This document shows positions 26,944-35,239 of a DNA stretch of 64,000 bases, piece after piece. Numbering within the stretch: position 1 is the first letter of the stretch; the number at the start of each line of letters is the position of its first letter. The DNA lies in NCBI GenBank assembly GCA_903789415.1, contig CAIFEG010000001.1, positions 12,876 to 76,875 on the forward strand. Direction: 5' to 3'. The stretch comes from an uncultured Eggerthellaceae bacterium (GTDB lineage: Bacteria > Actinomycetota > Coriobacteriia > Coriobacteriales > Eggerthellaceae). The notes under the pieces were generated by a model. It searched no databases and was not told where the DNA came from. It worked only from the letters and a program-made list of their open reading frames with translations. Made by a program: the position numbers and the translations under genes.

Positions 26944-27954
26944 CTAATTCTGCACGTGGTCGAACAGCCAACCCATAATTTGCTGGTCATGCGGGAAAAG
27001 CTGCGCGCCACCGCGATGCTGGTCTGAGCTATTTTCCAACTGGCTGAAATATGAAGCCGGCTTTACATCCAACACCACAAGTTGCGACATTTGATCATCG
27101 GAAAGCCCCTGGTCAGAGTAGAGGCTTACAAGCTCCTGATACGTATCTTGATCATATCCCGAGCCATAATAGTTATCTGCCTCACCAATGGCAAGATATA
27201 TCGGCGTGCGTGCCTGGGCAAGCACATTGAGATCGCCGTCCCAGCGGCTGCCCCCATGAAGTGCCGCCGCAAACAGATTCGGTTCCATACCCAGCACAAT
27301 CGAAATGGTTTCGCCGCCACCTGAGTAGCCCGAAAGCGCCACACGCGCAGGATCGATGTTGTAGGCGCTAAAAAGCCACCTGGTCAGAGCAATAGTTTGA
27401 CGGGCTGACGTATCTTCCCAATCGTTAAGTTGCGGAGATGCCACAATCATGTCTGCCACATAATCGTTGGCCACAAAGGGAAAATCCTCTCGGAGATTCG
27501 CACCAGCACCTTGAAAACGCAGGCCACTATAGCCGGGCAGTGCCAGGTAGAGCGCAAACGGCGTAGACCCGTCGTAACTATCCGGCACGTGAAGACAAAA
27601 GGAAATGTCTCCTACCTCATTGGCATGCAGCACATTATCTACGGAAAAGCCGCGATCCATCTGGCTACTTCTGTTCACCTGCCATGAGGCAGGGTCACCG
27701 CCACCGATGACGGGATCTTCTCCCGTACTTTCACCAGTGTTTGAGCTTCCGTTTACATTACTCGAGGAGTTGTCCGCTGCACCATTGGAAGAATTGCCTG
27801 AAGAATTCTGATTTGCTGATTGATCTGCTGAAGAATCTGTTGCCATATTCGAGTCATTTCCCTGATCATCATTGCGGGCACATCCTGCAAGGCCGAGTGC
27901 GGCAAGAACTCCAAATGTGGTACCAAGGAATGTTCGTCTGCTCATGTTTCTCAT
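26944..27954 (-). CDS. Tat-exported lipoprotein esterase/hydrolase
   Basis: The 336-residue protein begins with a Tat signal (SRRTFLGTTFGVLAALGLAGC) with the lipobox LAGC near residue 25, and then an Asn/Ser/Gly-rich linker to about 80. The hydrolase part has PFALYLALPGYSG, a Ser elbow in ALSGYSGGGETIS, IYLAIGEADNYYG (acid region) and a late HRGGAQLFPHDQ (His). It resembles secreted PHB-depolymerase/feruloyl-esterase-like enzymes. A second in-frame ATG at 27945 is possible. It is followed upstream on the same strand by a Tat flavodoxin, so both may be made together. Confidence 0.82.
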   Translation of the reverse strand: MRNMSRRTFLGTTFGVLAALGLAGCARNDDQGNDSNMATDSSADQSANQNSSGNSSNGAADNSSSNVNGSSNTGESTGEDPVIGGGDPASWQVNRSSQMDRGFSVDNVLHANEVGDISFCLHVPDSYDGSTPFALYLALPGYSGLRFQGAGANLREDFPFVANDYVADMIVASPQLNDWEDTSARQTIALTRWLFSAYNIDPARVALSGYSGGGETISIVLGMEPNLFAAALHGGSRWDGDLNVLAQARTPIYLAIGEADNYYGSGYDQDTYQELVSLYSDQGLSDDQMSQLVVLDVKPASYFSQLENSSDQHRGGAQLFPHDQQIMGWLFDHVQN

Positions 27955-27986
27955 GATCTTGAGCCTTAGTTTTGTTCACCTTTCGG

Positions 27987-28604
27987 CTATAAGTTCAACG
28001 AATCAACCCACGCATCAACATCATCCATGCTGGTGTTCATGTCAAACCTGTGGCCTGTTTGCCAATCTCCCGTGCCTGCCATAGAAGCCAGGTTGTCACC
28101 ACTTCTGCCAATGCCAGAAGAGTAGGAAGTGCAGAACGGAATAACTGTCTTACCCGTAAAATCATTTCCACTTGCAAAGTTATTCACGGGCCACGCAGCA
28201 TTCATCCACCAAATGGGATAGCCGAAGAAAACTGTTGAATAATCCTGGAAATTGTCGGGAGTCACCTGCGTAAGCTCGATATTTTGTAGGGACGTATCGT
28301 TGTGCTCACGAGCAACACGCGAATCGTCATTATTGTAGTCGAGGTCTTCTTCGGTATAGGGATTAACGGGGGTAATTTCAAAGATATCAGCGCCTAAATG
28401 TGAGGCAATTTCCTCAGCCACCGCACGTGTGTGACCTGAAGCTGAGAAATACGCGACAAGTGTTTTGTCGCCGGTAGTATTTGCACTTCCGTTTGCATTC
28501 GAGCTGGAAGTATTCGAACTTGAGCACGCAGCAAGAAGAGACGCACCCGCAATCCCTGCAAAAGCGAGAAAACCTCTTCTGGTCATGATGGTTTTTCTGT
28601 CCAT
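27987..28604 (-). CDS. Flavodoxin-like protein exported as a Tat lipoprotein
   Basis: The 205-residue protein starts after AAAGGATG. Residues 1-27 form a Tat signal (MTRRGFLAFAGIAGASLLAAC) ending in a lipobox, then a Ser/Asn linker. The flavodoxin domain begins TLVAYFSASGHTRAVAEEIA, with the FMN-phosphate loop, and continues with the tryptophan-bearing loop FFGYPIWWMNAAWPVN and a Gly-rich third loop PFCTSYSSGIGRSG. Flavodoxins are normally cytoplasmic; a membrane-anchored extracytoplasmic form would be pre-loaded with FMN and used for redox work on the outer face. Its cytoplasmic counterpart is at 29839-30348. Confidence 0.87.
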   Translation of the reverse strand: MDRKTIMTRRGFLAFAGIAGASLLAACSSSNTSSSNANGSANTTGDKTLVAYFSASGHTRAVAEEIASHLGADIFEITPVNPYTEEDLDYNNDDSRVAREHNDTSLQNIELTQVTPDNFQDYSTVFFGYPIWWMNAAWPVNNFASGNDFTGKTVIPFCTSYSSGIGRSGDNLASMAGTGDWQTGHRFDMNTSMDDVDAWVDSLNL

Positions 28605-28732
28605 AATGTCATCCTTTCGCTGGAGCGATTGCGAATACGTAGCGTTCTTCTTCCTCTAATAATAGAAAGTTATTTGAGAAAGTATTGATATAGAAATGTT
28701 GTTATCATGGATATCATGTAGCTTATATTTAA

Positions 28733-28855
28733 CTACGTTTCTTTAGAAGGCCTGACAATAAGATCGGAAACATCCACCTCATCAGGCTGAGAAATCGCAT
28801 ACAGTACGGCGGTTGCCACAGCCTTAGGAGAAATGCCAACCTGATCATAGATACC
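28733..28855 (-). pseudogene. C-terminal stub of a short-chain dehydrogenase
   Basis: The minus strand encodes about 40 residues, including VGISPKAVATAVLYAISQP, DEVDVSDLIVRPSKE and a stop at 28733-28735. This is the usual end of NADP-dependent short-chain dehydrogenases (compare 'PEDIA-AVLFALSQP...VNVNEILIRP'). Upstream in the same frame is a TAG at 28856-28858, and no Rossmann domain precedes it. It is therefore the remnant of a deleted gene, between the flavodoxin and hydrolase genes. Confidence 0.7.
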
Positions 28856-28889
28856 CTACACCTGCGAACGAACTAACATGATTTGACCT

Positions 28890-29762
28890 CTAAAGATTCT
28901 TTGCGAAGAATGGGAGAATCTCTTCGAATGCCTCAGGAACATACGGAGCCAAGTCGTACAGATCGAAGTGACCTGCCTCAGGAACAACAACCATCTTTTT
29001 GTTGTCGCCAGGAACTGCATCGAAAACTTCAGTAGAAGATGGACGGCTCCACGCATTTTCACCAGAAATCACCAGATACGGCTTCTTCATGTCCTTCATA
29101 ATCTCAGGAACGTTGTAAGAAACGAGGTCCAGCTGACTCCAAGAAACGACACGATTGTCATAGTTGGGAGTGGCACCACGAGAGGTGTAATAGTACGCAG
29201 CACCTTCATCGAAGTTGCGCGGCATGAAGTTGAGGTACGTAAGCTCGCCCTTACCTGCCTCGTATGCGTCCTTTTCAGCCTGAACTTCTTCAGCAGGACG
29301 GAAAAATCCCATCATTGGTGATTTAGAAATATCTGAAATTGCAGGAACGACCGCGGTGATTGCCTTCAAGCGTGGCTCTTTGACACCTGCAACTGACATA
29401 TATGATCCGCCGCCGCAGATTCCCAAGCCGCCGATGCGATCGCTATCTACAAACGGAAGACTTTCCAGAAAATCAACCGCGCCTTCAATATCGCTTTCCT
29501 TCACTGAAGGAAGCTCCTGCTGACGAGGCGTGCCTTCGCTCTCTCCAAAATATGCACCGTCATAGCAAAGCGTTACATACCCTGCTGCGGTCAAACGCTT
29601 CGCATAGGTTGCTTGTGCCTGCTCTTTTACGGAAAGCATCGGGCCGATCACGACAACGGCGGGATAGTTCTTGCTTAAGTCGAAGTTATCCGGCAAGCGA
29701 AGAACTCCGGCGAGACGAAGGTTGAGATCCTTGTTCATGAATACGATTTTCTGCTTAGTCAT
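28890..29762 (-). CDS. Alpha/beta hydrolase, dienelactone-hydrolase-like with Cys nucleophile
   Basis: This 290-residue protein is the third Cys-elbow hydrolase in the window: VVVIGPMLSVKEQAQ (oxyanion), YFGESEGTPRQQ, and GGLGICGGGSYM with Cys116. LVISGENAWSRP and PEAGHFDLYDL provide the likely acid and His. Compared with its paralogues it lacks about 30-40 residues in the middle lid. It lies between an SDR remnant and a flavodoxin gene on the same strand, with 76 bases to the stop of the latter, and probably shares regulation with it by the LysR protein at 30480. Confidence 0.82.
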   Translation of the reverse strand: MTKQKIVFMNKDLNLRLAGVLRLPDNFDLSKNYPAVVVIGPMLSVKEQAQATYAKRLTAAGYVTLCYDGAYFGESEGTPRQQELPSVKESDIEGAVDFLESLPFVDSDRIGGLGICGGGSYMSVAGVKEPRLKAITAVVPAISDISKSPMMGFFRPAEEVQAEKDAYEAGKGELTYLNFMPRNFDEGAAYYYTSRGATPNYDNRVVSWSQLDLVSYNVPEIMKDMKKPYLVISGENAWSRPSSTEVFDAVPGDNKKMVVVPEAGHFDLYDLAPYVPEAFEEILPFFAKNL

Positions 29763-29838
29763 TTTTATTTCTCTCTTTCTGTTTACTTTGGTATTGAAAA
29801 CGTTCGTTTTTACTTGTTTCCGATGATTTGTCTCTTGC

Positions 29839-30348
29839 TTATTTCAAAATGCCTTGTTTTGTAGGAACACCGATGCGCTCTAACCAGCGATGGATGCCCT
29901 CGAGATCTCCTTTCTCTGCATCACGCATTTCAATCGGGAATCCTTCGACAACATGTGCCTTGGGTTCAAGCTCTTGAATCGTGCGATACGTGCTGCCGTC
30001 TCCAGAGCCCATGTGCGTGTTGAACGGAACAATGGTTTTGCCTGAAAAATCAAGCTCGTCGAAAAGCGTGTATATAATCATGGGGAATGTATACCACCAC
30101 ATTGGATAGCCAAGGAAGATCGTGTCATATCCACTGATATCGATGTGGTTCTTAATCTGAGGACGTTGGTCTTGATCGTGCTCGACCTTTGCCCGCCTCG
30201 CTAGTGCATCATAGTGGTCGCGATTGCTGTCGTAGGGTTTCACAGGCTCGATTTCCTGGATATCAGCACCAGTCTGACGAGCAATCTCCTCCGCTGTTTT
30301 CTTTGCAGTCCCATAAACAGAGAAGTAGAGGACTAACGTTTTTGGCAT
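29839..30348 (-). CDS. Flavodoxin
   Basis: With the ATG at 30348, preceded by AAAGGATTG, the protein has 169 residues; an upstream in-frame ATG would add a basic 30-residue tail that does not fit the family. It starts directly with the FMN-phosphate loop (TLVLYFSVYGTAKKTAEEIA) and has the flavin-stacking loop FLGYPMWWYTFP and PFNTHMGSGDGST. It lacks a signal and should be cytoplasmic. The body is similar to that of the Tat flavodoxin at 27987. It is divergent from a LysR gene, 131 bases away. Confidence 0.9.
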   Translation of the reverse strand: MPKTLVLYFSVYGTAKKTAEEIARQTGADIQEIEPVKPYDSNRDHYDALARRAKVEHDQDQRPQIKNHIDISGYDTIFLGYPMWWYTFPMIIYTLFDELDFSGKTIVPFNTHMGSGDGSTYRTIQELEPKAHVVEGFPIEMRDAEKGDLEGIHRWLERIGVPTKQGILK

Positions 30349-30479
30349 CTTCAATCCTTTCTTTGGAAGGCGTTTCGTTTTTCTTGACGGGATTATCTTC
30401 TCTGTTTTCCGGAGCTCTGTGAAATGCTTCTTCCTCATATGTATATAATCATGAGTTATATAGACGAAAGGAACGACGC

Positions 30480-31346
30480 ATGATCGAAATCAATATGCTT
30501 CAACAGCTGGAAGCCTTTGCCCGATTTGGAACGCTTTCGCGCGCTGCCGAAGAGCTGCATATCACTCAGCCCGCACTTTCCCGGTCGATGCGAAAACTTG
30601 AAGCAACAACGGGAATGCAGCTTTTCAACCGCGACGGAAAACACCTTTCGCTCAATAAAACAGGAGAAGTTGCCGTTCGCTATGCGCGAAGGATCTTAGA
30701 AGACGAAGACGATATGCTTGAGCAGATGCAAGCGATGGATCGAAGATTAAACGGCATTGCGTTTGGATCGTGCGCGCCGCTGCCCCTGGCACGTCTTACG
30801 CCCGCGCTCGAGACGGAATATCCCGAAAAAGCGATAACCACGCGTATGGAAGCAGAGGATGAGGTGCTCCTCCGCGGACTTCACGACAGGAAATTTCAGA
30901 TCATCGTGCTTCATACACAGCCTGATGATCATTCACTCTTTTGCCAGCGATATATCAAAGAGTCTTTGTATTTGTATGTTCCAACGGCGCATCCGCTTGC
31001 TTCAAAAAAGAGCGTTACGTTTAACGATATGGCACAGTATCAAATCGTAGTGCATCGTCATATTGGCTTTTGGCTTGGAATCTGTCAGGAGGAAATCCCT
31101 TCGTATAACCTGATCATTCAGGACAACATCGACTCGATGGATGCTCTTGCGGAATCGTCTTCGCTTGCCATGTTCAATTCGTCAGCCATGATGGAAGACG
31201 GGTACCTCACCGATGGCCGCGTTCCGATTCCTATCAGCGATCCACAAGCTTCAACGACATATTACGTGGCCTGTCTGGACAGCGAAAAAGAACGCTACCG
31301 TACATTCTTCAACACGGTGCGTTCTGAGGCTATGAAAGAGAAATAA
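30480..31346 (+). CDS. LysR-family transcriptional regulator
   Basis: The 288-residue protein starts after AGGAACGACGC. It has an N-terminal HTH (MLQQLEAFARFGTLSRAAEELH, ITQPALSRSMRKLE) and an effector domain with GIAFGSCAPLPLARLTPALE in the place of the family's first strand. It is divergent from the flavodoxin and Cys-hydrolase pair, its probable targets. It is a different subgroup from the LysR protein at 25985, judged by the effector domain. Confidence 0.9.
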   Translation: MIEINMLQQLEAFARFGTLSRAAEELHITQPALSRSMRKLEATTGMQLFNRDGKHLSLNKTGEVAVRYARRILEDEDDMLEQMQAMDRRLNGIAFGSCAPLPLARLTPALETEYPEKAITTRMEAEDEVLLRGLHDRKFQIIVLHTQPDDHSLFCQRYIKESLYLYVPTAHPLASKKSVTFNDMAQYQIVVHRHIGFWLGICQEEIPSYNLIIQDNIDSMDALAESSSLAMFNSSAMMEDGYLTDGRVPIPISDPQASTTYYVACLDSEKERYRTFFNTVRSEAMKEK

Positions 31347-31456
31347 GAAAAGTAATTACTATTAGCTTCTTTTACTGTATTAGATAAAATGCCAATTTTG
31401 AAAAGCCAAAGGGTAAAGCAGTAGAAAAAATGAAGTTGAGAAGAAAGTGACGCTCT

Positions 31457-32407
31457 ATGGTCAAAAAGAAGTCTTGGCTTACCCCGCCACAACAAGTCAA
31501 CCACCTAAAATCAAAAGGTGTTTTGTTCAGCATCTACGATGAACAAAAAGCAGAAAAATATCTTCGAGATAATAATAATTATTTTCGTCTTAGATCATAT
31601 CGAACTAATTTCGAAAAGCGTGTTGGCGGCGATGCTAACGGCATATATATAGGATTAGATTTTGGGATGCTTGTTGATTTATCCATTATCGATATGCATT
31701 TGCGGGATTGCCTTCTTCCTATAACGCTTGATATAGAGCATTTTGCAAAAATGCATTTGCTTGAACAGATAGAACTGCATAGAGAAGATGGTTACAAAAT
31801 CGTTCAAGATTTCTTATCAGAAAAAGAAATAATCATCGATGGAAAGAAGTCCAATACAGTAATTGCAGAAATTCGTCGAGGATTATCCAGCCCTTATACG
31901 AAGGGTCTTATTAAAAGTCGTCCTAAAAGTGATTACCCAGCATGGGAGTTCATGGAGGTCATTCCATTTGGACAATTTATACATTTCTATAGATTTTGCG
32001 CCTTTAGATTTGAAGATAGACACATGCAGAGCAATTTTTATGCGCTTCAAAGCGCTAAAGGATTACGTAATGGATGTGCACATGATAACTGTATCTTAAA
32101 TGATCTTAAATCTGGATCATCGACACACAGACCCCAAAGAGAAGTTACAAAAGCTTTAGGCCAAATTGGCATAGGACGAGACATGCGTCGCACTAAACTT
32201 AGCAACGAGAGGTTACAACAAATTGCGACGACCCTCTATTTGCATACCAAGCTTTCCTCAAATGGTGTTCATATCTTACGTTCAAAAAGCTTGCATAAAC
32301 TTTCTAATCGAATGAATCGCAATGTAAATTACTACTCCGCAAGTACGCCAGTAAGAACCAGTTTTGCCTTTATCCAAATGATGATTAAAGGTTGGTTTGA
32401 ACAATAA
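31457..32407 (+). CDS. Abi-family protein (AbiD/AbiF-like, Abi_2)
   Basis: The 316-residue protein begins WLTPPQQVNHLKSKGV, followed by AEKYLRDNNNYFRLRSYR, the start pattern of the Abi_2 family, and has DLSIIDMHLRDCLLPITLDIEHFAK and a late LRNGCAHDNCILN motif. Members of this family include lactococcal AbiD/AbiF, which abort phage infection. The gene is A+T-rich compared with its neighbours and stands alone, so it was probably acquired. With the CRISPR system 5 kb away it makes this segment a small defence area. The start is an ATG at 31457; the ribosome site is weak. Confidence 0.8.
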   Translation: MVKKKSWLTPPQQVNHLKSKGVLFSIYDEQKAEKYLRDNNNYFRLRSYRTNFEKRVGGDANGIYIGLDFGMLVDLSIIDMHLRDCLLPITLDIEHFAKMHLLEQIELHREDGYKIVQDFLSEKEIIIDGKKSNTVIAEIRRGLSSPYTKGLIKSRPKSDYPAWEFMEVIPFGQFIHFYRFCAFRFEDRHMQSNFYALQSAKGLRNGCAHDNCILNDLKSGSSTHRPQREVTKALGQIGIGRDMRRTKLSNERLQQIATTLYLHTKLSSNGVHILRSKSLHKLSNRMNRNVNYYSASTPVRTSFAFIQMMIKGWFEQ

Positions 32408-32477
32408 ATTTAGAGTGACAAGAGGCAAACAGCGCTTGACAGAAAAAAGATTAATTGGAACAATTATTCCATTACGA

Positions 32478-32536
32478 AAAACGGTTCGACCGTTTTAAAG
32501 GGGGGCTTCCTTCGGGGAGTGCCCCTATTTTTTGCG
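32478..32536 (+). terminator. Tandem intrinsic terminators after the Abi gene
   Basis: AAAACGGT/ACCGTTTT (32478-32496, loop TCG) is followed at once by a second G+C-rich hairpin (GGGGGGCTTCC paired with GGAGTGCCCC) ending in ATTTTTT at 32530-32536. Both act on the plus strand. Confidence 0.65.
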
Positions 32537-33095
32537 TATACATCTTTTTTCTCATTTTTACCTGACAAAACATTTTCCATATATCCGCATCACGAACTTA
32601 TCGCCTTATTTTCGCCATTTTTGGCGATTTTAAGGCCTTATTTTCGCCAATCTTGGAGAAAATCAGGCGTTAACTTGTAACGAGGCAGTCAAAAGGCAAT
32701 CGCGAAACGATTGCAACACAACCACGAAGTAATCGCGAAACAGCCACAAGACGACTGAAAGACGACGACAAGACAAACGAGAGGCAACCAAGAGGCAAAT
32801 CAAGACAAGCATAGAAAGAGCGAGCGCCCCCGTCAGATCATCATAACGGATAGTCAACATCCTAAGCTTTTGCGTCCTTTTGGGCTGCTGTGTGATTTAA
32901 ACCAGAATTACCAGAATAAAAGCTCACGACGGCACTTCCCTTTTGACAGAAAAATAGCTCAACGTCAGCCACATACATAGCGACAGGCATCACACACGTG
33001 AGCCGCGGTGTACAAGCATTTCTTGCTATTGCTACAGCTGACTATTTCATTCCAACGGAAGCTGACCGCCGCGATCGTTTTTTGAGGTGAGTCAG
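32537..33095. other. Non-coding stretch with direct repeats and a purine-biased segment
   Basis: I see no gene. CCTTATTTTCGCCA is repeated at 32604-32617 and 32636-32649, and TCGCCATTTTTGGCGA (32612-32627) forms a small hairpin followed by TTTT. From about 32690 to 32820 the plus strand is nearly free of T, rich in GACGAC/AAGACAA-type words. The ribosome site GAGGTGA at 33084-33090 serves the next gene. Confidence 0.45.
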
Positions 33096-34877
33096 TTGAA
33101 CGTTGCATTCATAACCCCCGCTCCATGGCTTAAACGCCAACCCGTATATCGTGCTGGTTCGCGTCTCTATGGCACGCGCGACGCAATTACCGGCCCGCTG
33201 ATTTTGGCAGGAATCGTACGCCGCGCAGGTCACAACGTGCGCGCCTACGAGGAACTTCGCGGCAATGTTGATTACGACGAGCTCCTCGAATGGGCCGATG
33301 TGGTAAGCATTTATACCATGACCGCCGTGGCTCCTCGCGCCTACCAAATTGCCGACATGTTCAAAACCAAAGGTCATGCCCATGTGATCATGGGTGGCCT
33401 TCACGTGTCCGCCATGCCTGACGAGGCGCTTCGCCACGCTGACCAGGTGATGATTGGTGAAGGCGAAAACACCATTTTGGATGTGGTCGAAGGTCGCCGC
33501 ACCGAGCCGATCGTCCATTGTGAACCAGTGAAGGATCTCGACGCTGTTCCGTGGCCAGATTATTCAGTGTTACAAACGCCGGTGGACGCTGCAGACATCA
33601 TGACCACCCGCGGATGTCCCTTCCGCTGTTCGTTTTGCACCACGACACGCATGTTTTCTCCCTACCGCGAGCGCAGCGTGGACAACGTGATCGCAGAAAT
33701 TCGCCATTATAAGGAAATGGGTTTTAAGTACATCAACTTTGAAGACGACAACTTCACCGCGAACAAGAAACGTGCAAAGGAAATTTGCCGGCGCATCATT
33801 GCCGAAAACCTGCAGTCAAAAGAAACATTTTTCTTCGGACGCACAGACATGGCGAACGATCCTGAACTGCTCGAACTGCTGTCGAAAGCGAACTTGAACT
33901 GGGTGCTTATCGGCATCGAGTCGCTGAACCAGGAAGCGCTCGACAGCATCAACAAGCACCAGAACTTCAACGACATTCGTCGTGCGGGCGAAGCGTGCCG
34001 CGAACACGGCATTCATATGATTGCAAGCATCGTGCTGGGCATCGACAGCGATGGTCCGCGCGATATCGCACGTGCAACAAAATTCGCCAAGCAGATCGGC
34101 GCATCGAAGCTGCAACCTGCGATTTTGACGCCTTTCCCCGGAACCCCGGTGTATGAAAACTATAAGCAAGACAACCGCATGATTCTCGACAACGAAAAAA
34201 ATTGGGTTGCCTTTGACATGATGAACGCGACGTTTCAGCCGCGGCACATGTCGCCGTGGGATTTACAGATGGAGTTCTTCCGCTGCGCCTATGACTTCTA
34301 CGACCTTGAGGGCGCCATCATCGAAGCCAAAAATTACGGGCTCAAGGATGGCATCAATCGACTGGCGCTTGGTGGCGTTGCGCGGCTGGGATGGTTTGCC
34401 GAACAGTTGGCGGCAAAATACGCTACGCACAGCTTCTATCACACGCTTAAAGTTACGCCGTGGATGTATGCAACCGAATATGGGCTGCCTGCCACCGCGA
34501 CAAGTCGCTACGAAAATGATCCTTCCCGCAAGAAACTTATCAACCGGTTGGGCCCGACAGGTGTCAAGGGGCGCGACGTGAAAGAATCGTTCGTGGGCGA
34601 AAATTCCGCATTTGGGAATTCTTCGGCTGGTCAGACATCTGGGACCCACCACGCGAACGAAGATGCTGGGCTGGCGTCGGCAGCATCACCGACAAAGCCA
34701 AGAGCGATACTTTCAGCAAAACCGGGAACCCAACATCTTCTTGCGCAGGCCTTCACCCGTGAAAATACAAAACAAGCAATAGGAAGACTTGGCGAGAAAA
34801 TCAGCACCACGGTATTGCGTGCGATCAATTTTGCCGATGTTGCGTCAGGCACTGTAGCAAAATATATAGTGCGATAA
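33096..34877 (+). CDS. B12-binding-domain radical SAM protein
   Basis: I place the start at the TTG at 33096 because GAGGTGA lies 5 bases upstream, whereas the GTG at 33087 lies inside that site; the protein then has 593 residues. The N-terminal third looks like a cobalamin-binding Rossmann domain (VVSIYTMTAVAPRAYQIADM, VIMGGLHVSAMPDEAL), although the DxHxxG His motif is not clear. The radical SAM motif CX3CX2C is RGCPFRCSFC at about residue 175, followed by YRERSVDNVIAEI and a TIM barrel. The last 110 residues are low-complexity. Family members do methyl transfer or ring rearrangements; no partner gene shows the substrate. Confidence 0.85.
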   Translation: MNVAFITPAPWLKRQPVYRAGSRLYGTRDAITGPLILAGIVRRAGHNVRAYEELRGNVDYDELLEWADVVSIYTMTAVAPRAYQIADMFKTKGHAHVIMGGLHVSAMPDEALRHADQVMIGEGENTILDVVEGRRTEPIVHCEPVKDLDAVPWPDYSVLQTPVDAADIMTTRGCPFRCSFCTTTRMFSPYRERSVDNVIAEIRHYKEMGFKYINFEDDNFTANKKRAKEICRRIIAENLQSKETFFFGRTDMANDPELLELLSKANLNWVLIGIESLNQEALDSINKHQNFNDIRRAGEACREHGIHMIASIVLGIDSDGPRDIARATKFAKQIGASKLQPAILTPFPGTPVYENYKQDNRMILDNEKNWVAFDMMNATFQPRHMSPWDLQMEFFRCAYDFYDLEGAIIEAKNYGLKDGINRLALGGVARLGWFAEQLAAKYATHSFYHTLKVTPWMYATEYGLPATATSRYENDPSRKKLINRLGPTGVKGRDVKESFVGENSAFGNSSAGQTSGTHHANEDAGLASAASPTKPRAILSAKPGTQHLLAQAFTRENTKQAIGRLGEKISTTVLRAINFADVASGTVAKYIVR

Positions 34878-35239
34878 CTTTAATAATCTAACGCGATGGC
34901 ATAGAAAGTTTCTGCTTGGTTGCAGTTTTTTGACCGTCATAGATTCGTTATTAAAATAATAGATGTTAGTTCTTGCAAAATGTAATCCTGTGTAAGGCAC
35001 TGCTTTGCACAGGATTTATTCCGTTAGCTTGGCTTCATTCACCTATGCGGCGCAATTTTTGTCCAAATGGTATGCGGAGCCATACTAACATTCGCAAGAG
35101 CGCCCTTTTTCAGAAGCATAGAGAACCGAGCAGAACCCAACTGGCCTTGCGCCAGGTTATCCGCCTTGTGAATGTCGTTGTACATCCCCTTTGCCTCTGA
35201 AAAAGGGCTGTATGAACGACCGCGTGGAGGATTGAGAGC
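34878..35239. other. Intergenic region with a terminator-like hairpin
   Basis: No gene seen. AATCCTGTG (34984-34992) pairs with CACAGGATT (35008-35016), with a 15-base loop and then TTATT; it may end transcription of the radical SAM gene, but the U-tract is poor. The ribosome site GGAGG lies at about 35225. Confidence 0.45.

Noticed and set aside
34973-35200. 75-residue frame upstream of the symporter
   Set aside because: No ribosome site, no recognisable pattern, and it overlaps a terminator-like hairpin.
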